A stretch of DNA of 64,000 nt from Cornus controversa (Eukaryota > Streptophyta > Magnoliopsida > Cornales > Cornaceae), in the NCBI GenBank assembly GCA_026545225.1, contig CM048851.1:30131956-30195955 (forward strand). The letters are read 5' to 3'. The notes beneath the pieces were generated by a model. That model worked only from the letters and a program-made list of their open reading frames with translations. It ran no database searches and was not told where the DNA came from. Made by a program: the position numbers and the translations under genes. Positions 24,754 to 40,497 of the stretch are shown in pieces (the first letter of the stretch is position 1; each line of letters opens with the position of its first letter).

Positions 24754-25706
24754 TGTACACACAAATTTCATGTCCGAGAATCTAAGAATGAAATTTAGTA
24801 ACAAACAATTAATTTTATTAACTTCAAAAAAAGGGGTACAATTCTCTGTGGTCGATTCTTTTATAACAAAGAATCTTCCTCTAATTCAATCTCCTTGATG
24901 TTTGGTATAAGGGCTTCAAAAACTTGTTCTTGAACCGGCGGTGAAGAGCTTTCTTCAAATCTTCAAGATTGAGGAAAGGCTTGACTGAATTTTCGATCGA
25001 GTGCCGATAGAGCTTGATCTCGATCGGTGGATTGAAGGTCTTCGAAGAAGAACGACACTTGTGTGACGTGTTTGATGTTCTTCGTCTTCAGATTCTTCGC
25101 GGGTTGAAGGTCTTTGAAATAGAACGACACTTATGTGGCGTGCTTGTTATTCTTCGTCTTCAGATTCTTCAAGGATTTAAGGTCTTAGAAGTAGAACGGC
25201 ACTTGTGTGGCGTGCTTGTTGTTCTTTGTCTTCAGATTCTTCGATGATTGAAGGTCTTAGATGAAGAACGACACTTGTGTGGCGTGCTTGTTATTGTTGT
25301 TCTTCAAATTCTTCGAGGATTTAAAGTCTTTGAGGTAGAACGACACTTGTATGGCGGCTTTTGTGTTCTCTTGAACTCTTTGTGTCTGTCCTCCTCTCTG
25401 TGTCCCTCCTTCAAATGTGTAGGGTGACCTTGTATTTATAGACAAAAGAGTGGGGGTTTAATTTGGTAACTCCCCATTAATTGTGCCAACTTTCATAAAA
25501 AAAAATATTTTGCCTTCTTTTATATGGAAGTAAATTAAATTTAAATTTGAATTATCACACATGTTTTTTTAAAGGCCTGAACCTTTAAGATTTTGACACG
25601 TGTCTGTTGCTAGGACCCACAATCGTAGACTTAAGTTGATCAAAAGTGTTTGACTTATTGAACAATCGGACGGTGATTAATCTATCATAAAATTTACGTG
25701 TCTACA
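24754..25706 (-). mobile_element. Solo LTR (953 bp) with perfect 5-bp target duplication
   Basis: On the minus strand it begins TGTAGACACG and ends TGTGTACA, the TG..CA of an LTR. TGGTT lies on both sides (24749-24753 and 25707-25711). A TATAAATA box (complement of 25433-25440) and an AATAAA signal (complement of about 24811-24817) are in the order expected for minus orientation. No internal retroelement remains, as expected after LTR-LTR recombination. Related to the plus-strand LTR at 27102-27758. Confidence 0.85.
25031..25365. repeat. 72-bp tandem repeat, 4.6 copies, inside the solo LTR
   Basis: Units start at 25031, 25103, 25175, 25247 and 25319, exactly 72 bases apart, with the core GAACGACACTTGTGTGGCGT. 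Because 72 is a multiple of three, the plus strand stays open as a 24-residue repeat; this is a by-product, not a gene. It lies downstream of the LTR TATA box. Confidence 0.93.
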
Positions 25707-25712
25707 TGGTTA

Positions 25713-26505
25713 TATAAAATGTACAGACACTTCACAAGGGTGTCGTATTTGTGTCGGATACTCAGACACTGTATCGGACACTTGAAAACTCTTCGGACAT
25801 TTTGTAGAAGTGTCTTGATTTTTTTTAGACACTTCTTGGACACTCCTTGAACACGTATCGAACACTTCGTAGCAGTGATATATATTCAAGTATTTCGAAA
25901 GAAAATTATATACAACTAAATTATGATTAAAAATCTAAACTAAATATATGTAGAGGACTAACAAGTCTGGTTCTTTAATTTATTTTAATTTATTTGTCTA
26001 TTATTGTTTATAAGTTTGTTTGGTAATTAATTGCTTGATTATGAATTGAAGTATTTCTGTAATGTAATCTTTTTTTTTTTGTTGAATAATAAATATATAT
26101 TAATATATTATATTATTATTGTTAAACACCATCTACTCTAAAAGGTTAAGTTGTTAGAGAGGGTGCAACTTGAATATTTATATCTATAACACGTTCCCTC
26201 AAGTGCGACTTGGTTGAGTACTTGCGTGTGCCCAATCTGTGATAATTTTTAATTATCGGGACAGGATGACGACGAGGTTGAAACCCAGGATCTGTTGTTA
26301 CCTGAGGCTCTGATACCATGTTAAACATTATCTACTCTAAAAGCTTAAGTTTTTAGAAATGGTCAACTTGAATATTTATATCTCTAACAATTATTTTATA
26401 ACCGTATCTTTGCCATGTTCATATTTTATTTTTAAAATTTTTTTTGTATCATCATGTTCGTGTCGTGTCGTGTCGTGTCGTATTCATGTTCGTGATTCCT
26501 TGAAA
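25713..26505. mobile_element. Second copy of the GCACGGACAC-family element, interrupted by a small LTR element
   Basis: Left subterminal GACACTTCACAAGGGTGTCG and right subterminal GTCGTGTCGTGTCGTATTCA match the ends of 20906-21617, but more degenerate. The 269-bp LTR element at 26121-26389 sits inside its AT-rich middle. Outer limits are approximate. Confidence 0.65.
26121..26389 (-). mobile_element. Complete miniature LTR retrotransposon (SMART/TRIM type), 269 bp
   Basis: Two 71-bp direct repeats, 26121-26191 and 26319-26389, each start TGTTAAACA and end TAACA. On the minus strand the 5' LTR (26389-26319) is followed without a gap by TGGTATCAGAGCC (26318-26306), the primer-binding site complementary to the 3' end of initiator tRNA-Met. 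A short purine stretch, GAGGGAACG, precedes the 3' LTR. A perfect 5-bp duplication ATTAT flanks the element (26116-26120 and 26390-26394). The internal region is only 127 bp and non-coding, so it must have moved with proteins from another element. The size fits the SMART class of tiny plant LTR elements. Confidence 0.9.
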
Positions 26506-27101
26506 GTTGTATTTTACTCTTCTTCAAACCCTCGGGAAACAAAAGTGAACACACACTGTTCAGTAGCAATAGAGGCTGCTGTGGCTGCTATGGCAAAGGA
26601 CTTCATCGGCCATCCTCTTTGGACTTTCCGAAATACAATACCTAAAATTCTCTTTTCAGATTAATTTATGCCATTTCCTACTTTCGTATGTTTCTTTGCT
26701 TCTTGGTTATAGTGCCCAAATTATTAATCTGTACTTTATAGTATTTTAAATATATATTTTGTCCTTCTTCCTTTCTTTTATGAAAAAAAAGGAAGAAATT
26801 AGGTAAAGCATGAATATATTTTTAAAATAGTCAATGTAAAAAAAGAAAAGAAAAGAAAAAAATCTTTAATAAAAGCAATTTTCAAGAAAATCTGGTAAGT
26901 ATTTTTTTTTCACCTGTGTCTTAATGAAACAATCTTTTTAAATTTATTTTAGACTTCTCATTAAAGCATGTAATTTGAACAAACTTATTTGAAGTGAAAT
27001 TTTAGTATTAGTTATAATTCGAGTTGAAAAACGCAAGCAAAATAGTTCAAATTGAACTTAGACTAAACACTTCACTTTTCTTCCTTACAAGTAAAATTTC
27101 G

Positions 27102-27758
27102 TGTAGACATTAAAAAATTACATGATGAACCCAAAATACAATTTGAGTTTATTTTCAGTTTAACTCACTTTGAAATGTGCCCCAATGAGTCAGATAATTT
27201 GAAACCCAAACCCACCACAAATAAATGAGTTATGAGTTGGTCTAAATTATTTAAAAAGTCCAAGCTCACTTGAAAATGGGTCTAATTGATAATTATATAT
27301 ATATATATATATATATATTATTGGATAATTATTAAAATTATCATAAATGATAATTATAGGATAATTATCAAAAGAACATAAAGTTACAAATCTACCCATC
27401 CAGTGAGCCAATAAATAAAGGTCCAGAGGTAAAGAAAAGGAAGACCAGAAGATTCTCAGAAAAAAGCTGAAACTCTGTAGAAGTATTCACTCAAAATCCA
27501 AAACTCCAAAGCACATAAACCCTAAAGGAGAAGAACAACAAGTACATCATCCACGTGTCGTTCTTCACCAAAGTTTCAATCCAACTTAAGATCAAGCTCT
27601 TGCAGCTCTTGAAGCCGGATTATCAAAGAGATCAAATTAGAGGACCTTATCTTGTAAAGATTTAATGAGGATTGTACCTTTTTTCTTTAATCAATAAAAA
27701 TTGTTTTTTGTAACTAATTTTTGTTCCTAAATTTTCGGACAAGAAATTTGTGTGTACA
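27102..27758 (+). mobile_element. Solo LTR (657 bp), plus orientation, related to 24754-25706
   Basis: It begins TGTAGACATT and ends GAAATTTGTGTGTACA, the same ends as the minus-strand LTR upstream. An AATAAAAATTG polyadenylation-like site precedes the 3' end. The other copy of the host segment (about 20500-20520) runs through without it, giving an empty site. A target duplication is not recognisable. It lacks the 72-bp array of its relative and holds (AT)n at 27294-27318. Confidence 0.75.
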
Positions 27759-28984
27759 CCTCTAATTAAATTACCTAAACCCAAAAAAAAAAAATTCATT
27801 TAATCAAATGTTTTTTTCTTTACAATCTTCAATTAAAATTTTTTTTATCATATAAAAAACTTTTTCTTTTTTCAACTTTCATAAATATTAGACAATTTTT
27901 CTGAATTGATTCTAGTATAATCTAAAACAAACACATATTTCAATCAAAACTTAATTGAGGTTATGCTGCATTTGAGAGTACTGAATAAATACCTCAAAAT
28001 TACAATGGGAGTAAATTTAATTTAAACTTAAAATTAAATTTCCTTCCATTTTAATTTTAAAACTCAGATTCAATACACTAAAATTTTACTTTAAAATATT
28101 TGAGCTAGAATTAGAGATATATTGCTCAAGGTAGTGGTCATATTGAATTATAGTTTGATTAGAGTTTGGTCTCTTTTTTTTTTTCAATGAAATGTGAAAA
28201 GCATGGGCCGAGACTTGTGAACTACTTTTAGTACTTCGAGCGGCTTTTGGTAAAACTCGAACAATTTTTTGAAAACACGCTGTGAAACTTTTGAGGATTC
28301 AAAGATGCTATTGTTATTTTCAACGATATGACTCGGTAACAAATCGTTTCTTCTAAAGTAAGTCCCACACGTTTTGCTCGTAACAATCCAATTAATTTTC
28401 GGGATGAAAAAATATTAGACATTCCATCTTTTGACATCAACACTTTCAACGTTATTTTCACATCATAATTTTAGTCAAACACATAAGAATGTTATGATCT
28501 TTAGAAATTATCTGCACAAGTGAAAAATAATAATATTTTAATTTTTTTTAAATTGAGTTAAAATATAACTTAAGTAATACTTAAATTGAAGTTCTCATAA
28601 TTCTCTTTTTAACAGATATGATTTTATTAAAAATTCAATTTTTAACATATATATATATATATATATGCACGCAAAGAATGAGAAAGAAAAAAATTAATTT
28701 TAAATGATTTTCTTGACTAAAAGGTTGGCTAGATTTAGTCGAACAATGGTCTGACTCACAATTTTAACTAAACCATTCCAATCCAACGAAATTTTTTGCT
28801 TGGCGAAACCGACTTGGCCAAGCCACTGTGGATGGCCTAATTCCCCAAACACTCAATAGCTATATAGATCTCCTCTCAGAGCATGAGAATCAGAATTCTC
28901 TCCATGAAAATTATTGTATTGACTTTGTTGTGCGCTTACAATAGTACACACTACAATTATATCAAAAATTAAGATACCAGTACA

Positions 28985-29420
28985 GGATATGGAAATATAT
29001 AAAAAAATAAATTATATTTTTATACATACAAAAAATTGAATTATTAACATTTATGTATGGAATATTATGATTAATAAATAAAATAAACCTTAAGAGTTAT
29101 ATTGCATAATTTGAATGGATAAATTTTGTATTAAATCATGATATATATCTCAACACTACTATTTTCATAAATTTTAAACTTTTCTTAACAATTATACTAT
29201 GATATTATTGTTAAAAAAAATGTATTTTAATGTACAAAATTTGTTAAAAATGTGTTTTAAAATATTTAAAAAGTATCGAATAATCTAAAAAAATATTAGA
29301 TACGTGGTATAAATAAAAAAATGTATTTTTAAGTAATAGATACGTTTAGAAAATATCATACACGTATCGAAGAGTATTCGAAAAATGTTGATATTTAATA
29401 CGGACATGAAATGATCATTG
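28985..29420. mobile_element. Degenerate element fragment (block E), related to 43965-44480
   Basis: It shares long stretches such as GGATAAATTTTGTA.TAAATC and CAATTATA.TATGATATTA with 23640-23921 and with 44040-44480. The 43.97-kb copy has a GAAGCATGG..GGGACACGG end, so this is an AT-rich interior of a GGACAC-type element. Confidence 0.55.
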
Positions 29421-29622
29421 TTAGTCTTGTAGAAGTATTGTGCTTTTTAGAACTGAAGTCGAGGATTTTATATTTTGATTTTGATTTTTCTTTTTGCAAA
29501 ATTTTGACACGAAACGAGCATTGTTAGTCTTGTAGAAGTATTGTGCTTTTTAGAACTGGAGTCGAGGATTTTATATTTTGATTTTGATTTTCTTTTTGCA
29601 AATTTTTTATTTGAAGTTTGGC
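29417..29622. repeat. 103-bp tandem duplication
   Basis: ATTGTTAGTCTTGTAGAAGT and following bases occur at 29417 and again at 29520, with few differences. Confidence 0.9.
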
Positions 29623-30000
29623 CTATTGTATTAAACTTTTTACTTATATACTTTTCCCAAAAAAAAAACTTTTACTTATATTAGTAAGAGAGTAAGAGCC
29701 TTTTTTTATTTATTTATTTTTAATTTTTTTAATGAAATGTGAAAACCATGGGCCGAGACTCGTTCAAGAGCCCACAACATGCAAAGGTCAAAAGACAGAC
29801 AGAGACATAGACATCAGATGTCAAGTCTTATTAGTCTGCACTCATTCATCACCATTCCCCACTACTTTTATTACTTCTAATCCCCAAAACACTCCATACC
29901 TAAATAGATCTCCATGAAAATCGTTGTACTGACTTTGTTGTGCAGCCACAATAGTATACAATACAATTATATAATAAGATACAAGAGTGATGCAATATAT
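29440..30000. repeat. Partial third copy of block C of the segmental duplication
   Basis: Features of block C reappear in the same order: GTCGAGGATTTTATA, CATGGGCCGAGACTCGT, and CCATACCTAAATAGATCTCC followed by GTTGTGCAGCCACAATAGTATAC. It is shorter than copies 1 and 2, with internal deletions. Confidence 0.7.
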
Positions 30001-30594
30001 TTGGGTTGAAGATGGAATAATATTAATACAAGACATTTATATATAATAAGAGATAATAAAAGTTCCTATAAATTTTATTATCTACTAATGTATTATTGAC
30101 ATAAACATTTCAGAGATGAGATACTCTATTTTTATCTGATTAAAAATACTTGTTAGACACTAATTATTGGAGTTGCACAAAAAAGACACTAATTATTGGA
30201 GTCGCACAAAAAAATCGATCGAAAATTTTAGCATTACCCCTCATACTATTACATTCTACCTCGATATACCAATGTAACAATTTTATTTTGAAAATATAAT
30301 ATGTTTGCATTCAAGACACAAATGTACTAAAAATATACTTTACAAAATTTTATAATAGAGAAAATCTGATGGAAATATAAAGAACCATGACTACAAAAAA
30401 ATGATGGCTTAGTGCACTATACTCCTCTCATTGTGGGTTTATAAAGTCCGAGCAATTTTACCGTTATGTCAAAGTCTGCTTCAATGGATGGATTGACTAC
30501 ATGATATTTAATTCAAAATATATAGATATTTATTTTGCACCATATGTCAAGATTTAGTTATGGAAAATGATAATGCATTCCATTATGTTATAAA
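30001..30594. other. Intergenic DNA, no gene
   Basis: A short duplication (CACTAATTATTGGAGT, at 30158 and 30186) is present; otherwise AT-rich sequence without signal. Confidence 0.5.
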
Positions 30595-30912
30595 TGCACA
30601 TTTTTTTTTGTTTTTTGTTTTATAAAATTGAATTAAAAACAATAATATCATTTCACATATAATTAAAGTGCATTTATCCTTTTTTTTTGTTTCTTTTCTA
30701 AATTTGAATTAACTACAAGAACAATTCTATCATTTCAGGTATAATTTAAAGTGCATTTATCCTCCTTTTTTGTTTCTTTTCTAAATTTGAATTAACTACA
30801 ATAATGTCATTTTTTATATGATGTAGTGCATTTATCATTTATTTTTTATTTTTTATAATTGAGTTAAGGACAATAATGTCATTTTATATATAATTAGAGT
30901 GCATTTATCGCA
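30595..30912. repeat. Diverged tandem repeat, four copies of 73-83 bp, upstream of CIPK8
   Basis: GTGCATTTATC marks units at 30668, 30751, 30826 and 30899, separated by T-rich tracts and AATTAA.TACAA-AATGTCATTT. It lies about 450 bases before the CIPK8 start codon. Confidence 0.85.
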
Positions 30913-31350
30913 TCCTTTTAGTTATTTATTGATATAATATGATCGACAGTTGTATTAATTTTTTTTCCAAAATGCTCACCCAATCTTTTATATCAAACCT
31001 ACACTGTCCCAAAACCATTTCCAACCGTCTTCAAGACCAGTTTTATTTTATTTTCTCTCTCATTTTCCCAGAAATCCGGACGGAGAAAAGAGCAGCACAT
31101 CTTCGTCTTGCTTTTTCTAGCCTACCAATCAGGCTTCTCTCTCTCTTTTCCTGCTGTTGAGCTGGATTTCAAAATTTTCCTTTCCTTCAATCCCAAGCAG
31201 CTGAGTAGTTTAAATATATGCAAAAAAGGCGAAAAGCCAAAAGCTTCTTGGTGACGCACCACTTGCTTTGTTGAATTTTAGTGATTTGAGAGAGAGAGAG
31301 GAATGTAAGTGCTGATATTAAGAAATTTAGTCGAAGAGAGAGAGAGAGAG
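30913..31350 (+). promoter_or_regulatory. CIPK8 promoter-proximal region and 5' leader
   Basis: A pyrimidine-rich patch (31136-31152) and a TTTAAATATA TATA-like run (31210-31219) precede a GA-rich leader with (GA)n at 31291-31300 and 31336-31350, directly abutting the start codon. Two upstream ATGs are visible: one at 31218 opening an 18-codon frame ending at TGA 31272-31274, and the start-stop ATGTAA at 31303. Which are transcribed depends on the unknown start site. Confidence 0.5.
31303..31308 (+). promoter_or_regulatory. Start-stop upstream ORF (ATGTAA) in the presumed CIPK8 leader
   Basis: ATG is followed immediately by TAA, 42 bases before the CIPK8 start codon. A start-stop AUGUAA in the Arabidopsis NIP5;1 leader is known to stall ribosomes and control mRNA stability in response to boron. 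Here only the sequence match is seen, and any regulatory role is inference. The overlapping GTAAGT is also a good splice-donor consensus. Confidence 0.45.
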
Positions 31351-37523
<6,173 letters not shown>

Positions 37524-38398
37524 GTTTTAATCTGGAAGCATAATCTACTTGCCTTGTGTGTTTTGTAGAAGATTCACCTATTTCTTTTAGAGATAACTAC
37601 TCTACAATCATAAGATAGCGATTCTATTGCAGTGTTACCGAGCCCATCCCACCCAAAAGAAGAGGTAGGCCTCTCAAGCTGAGCTGAACAGAAACTCCCC
37701 CAATTTTTATAATTATTGTGTAATTTTTATTTTATCTATAAGCTTTATCTCTCTCCTGTCATTGTAATGCCATTAAGCCATTTTGTAGCCAGAGGAGTAC
37801 AAGTTATCATATATATGTATATTGAAGTTTCTTTTCTACAATGGCAAGTGTTGTCTCTGTTTTTTCTATTTTTTAACAGAAGAAAGAATATTTGAAGCTT
37901 CACCGGTTCTACAGGATGGCATGATTTTATGGATTTTATCATAATTTTGATGGTAGTGTGTGTTGTCTTCTACATAGACAGATTTACATGATTAAATTAA
38001 ACCATATGGTTTTCTTTTCCTGCATTAACTTCATGACTAGTCTATGGAAAGCTTAATTGTATCATCCAACCATTAATAGTGTGTTTGGATAAGTAGGAGA
38101 AGGAGTGCAACGGTGATGCCACGTCACATGGCTTGCATGACTGGTTAGGTGCGAGTCTATTAATCTGTTTCGAGGAAAAAGAAAATGATAGTTATCATTC
38201 ATTTATAGTGTTTGGGAGAAATAAAATTAAGAGAGAGAAAGTAAATGATTTTTGTGTTCAAAAGAAGCAAAATGAGAATTTACTTGTTATGAAAATTATG
38301 AGCAAAATGGGTAATTACAAATTATCAACTCTTTTCTCTTCTCACTGGTGGGAGGCTAACAATATTATTTATCTTCTCACTATCTTGAAAGAGAGTAC
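37524..38398. other. CIPK8 3' flank and intergenic DNA
   Basis: No strong AATAAA stands out; the tail is T-rich near 37705-37740. A 167-codon plus-strand frame at 38133-38636 runs across the inverted-repeat structure that follows and has no domain, so it is not called. Confidence 0.45.
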
Positions 38399-38558
38399 GT
38401 CTACAATATACCGAGTGAATCTGGATCGTGTGTGTTGTACACGCAGGGTAGATTCCATCACGTGTATGCAACACACAAAGTTTAAATTTATCCGTAGGGT
38501 GGATCCCATCACGTGTATACCACACGCAAATTTTAAATTTATCCGATATATTGTAGAT
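38399..38558. repeat. Inverted-repeat-bounded unit with two 51-bp direct repeats and two G-boxes
   Basis: TCTACAATATACCGA (38399) is inverted at TCCGATATATTGTAGA (about 38542-38557). Inside, two 51-base units (38446-38496 and 38497-38547) each contain ATCACGTGTAT, with a CACGTG core. It may be a tiny foldback element; no target duplication is evident. Confidence 0.75.
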
Positions 38559-39341
38559 ATTTTCATTAGAAGGATGCCAATATTATTTTTTCAGGGCTTA
38601 AAAAACCTATATTCCTCTCTGATAAATCATGTTTGATTTAAGCTCTCTTTCATTCATTTTTTTTTTCCTTTCTAATTCCTTCAATACAAAAGCAAAAAAT
38701 ACAGTAAAGAGTTCAGTGTGAAGCTTCTAACCCCACGAGTATGATATGAATTCAAGTATGACTGGAGTCACTTCCAGGCATTTGCATACAAAATCCCCCT
38801 CATTCAAATTTGCAATTCTCACTATTTTCAAAAATAACTTTATTGGTCAAACTTAACATTTTTTAGATTTTTTATAATCTGACTATTTGCATATTTATGT
38901 TGGTGCTTTATGTAATTATATTAACTCTATACTACACACAACTTGTCCTTAATCATTCATACTAAGAATAAATCTCTATATTCCCAATAATTCTACATAC
39001 AACTTGCCGTCAAAGTAGACCTCACAAACGTACAAAATCAACAATCAAAACGATCCAAAAATTCTCATTTTTCACAATTTGAAGCGAGTTTGCCTTATTT
39101 AAACATTTTGGCACATTCACAAGTTAAAACAACACCCATAAATTTCCACAATATCAGTATTGATGTTAAAAACAACCTCACTCTAGAAAAACCTAAAACT
39201 ATAAACAACATACGCACACTATTTCATGTGAGTTCAACACACTATTCCATGTGAGGTTCAAATTGCTCACTTTTTCTTTAGAGAGGTGAGTTCATAAGGT
39301 CATACCACTTGGACCGTGTTTCCGTTATAATAAGAATGTAT
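38559..39341. other. Intergenic DNA, no gene
   Basis: AT-rich sequence; no coding potential or element limits are recognisable. Confidence 0.5.
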
Positions 39342-39525
39342 GGGCCTGGTTAGAAAACTGTTTTTAGATACTGATTTTTACTTTTATAGTTATCTGAAAA
39401 CAATTTTTTTTATAACCAAGTTTTCGAAAAAACTGAACCAAGCAAAGTTTTTGTACAATTTTTTGATTTTTCAATTCTCTAAAAACATAAAATTGTTCTT
39501 AGAAAACTGAACCAAATTCCGAGTG
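39342..39525. mobile_element. Possible small MITE
   Basis: The left end GGCCTGGTTAGAAAACTGTT and the right end, read outwards as GGAATTTGGTTCAGTTTTCT, share an imperfect GGTT.AG..TTTTCT theme. An inner GTTTTCGAAAAAACTGAACC repeats the motif. Weak, with no target duplication. Confidence 0.35.
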
Positions 39526-40497
39526 TATAGTTTCCGATTGCTTGGCCACAAAAAATAGACATCTAAATAATGAATAAAAAATCTAAAAAACAAAATCCAG
39601 CCCTAATCTCATTAGGTGCATGTAAGGGCACAGGATGTACTATGTATAATGTACCCAACATGGTTGTGCAAATGCAAAGTGAGCATGCCATAGCAAGCTG
39701 CCTATACATTAAATTTGGTGTTGTCAAGCTTCAAATGGAACAATATCAGTTTCTAAAAATTTAAACTCACATATCAAAGTCCAAGGTGGTATCTGCAAAG
39801 CAAAGATGCTATTCTTTGACAATTCAATATCAATATTGTTCAACTGTCATCTTAACAGAAAATAGCTTTTTGAAAAATAGAGCTGGGAGCTTTCAACAGG
39901 AAAATTCTTGCAATTGGATAGTTAATTAACAAACTCAAGGATATTTGCAAGAATTCAGAATCTTCAGCAACCATACAAGAAGAAAATTATGAAACATCAA
40001 TTACTGAAACTAGCAGAAACAATATCTAATTTAAAGCAGATCAGAGGAACCAAACAAAAATAGACAGGGGATTCTATAGCTACTTTGTTTATATTTATTT
40101 ACCTGAGCCAAAGATACAGATAGGTTTTGTCTTAGAGCATTTACTGGAGTTAAATCTCTTTGTACTGACCTCTTTAATTAATTCCATCCCCTTAACTGAA
40201 CCCTCACATAGTATGCAAATCCAAAAGCCACTGCTGCAATTTGAACTCCACAGCTCATTTCATAATATATTTCAGGCAATTTGACTTCAACCAAAAAACC
40301 CATCCTAGTTCTGTTTGTCATTATACCAAAACATCAATTTCACAATACCTATAATCTTACCTTGATTAGATTTTAACAGCTGGAGAAAAGAGAATTACTG
40401 GATCGCCAAGCATACAACAAATTTTCATGACAACTTAAAAGGCGAAAGGATTGAAAAATTAAGGGCTAGACTTCTTATCAATTAGAACTTAAATGAA
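39526..40497. other. Intergenic DNA and 3' flank of the PPR gene
   Basis: No exon is supported. The last few hundred bases are downstream of the minus-strand PPR stop codon and should include its 3' untranslated region. Confidence 0.5.

Larger units (their letters stand above)
23922..29275. repeat. Tandem segmental duplication, copy 2
   Basis: Second copy of blocks A, B, C and E. It lacks the two copy-1 elements and instead holds a solo LTR (24754-25706), a GCACGGACAC-family element (25713-26505, itself carrying a 269-bp LTR element) and a second solo LTR (27102-27758). After block E the sequence continues past the breakpoint, so it preserves the ancestral downstream side of the duplication. 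Confidence 0.8.

Noticed and set aside
25014-25247. A 77-codon open frame with a clean 24-residue repeat, looking like a repeat protein
   Set aside because: It is produced by the 72-bp tandem DNA array inside a solo LTR with TG..CA ends and a target duplication. No start context or conserved domain.
26306-26318. A tRNA-like sequence (GGCTCTGATACCA)
   Set aside because: Only the 13-base complement of the initiator tRNA-Met 3' end is present. It is the primer-binding site of the small LTR element, not a tRNA gene.
38133-38636. A 167-codon plus-strand open frame
   Set aside because: The second half is translated direct repeats of the inverted-repeat unit and the first half is unlike any known domain. 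Competing frames are open on the other strand.
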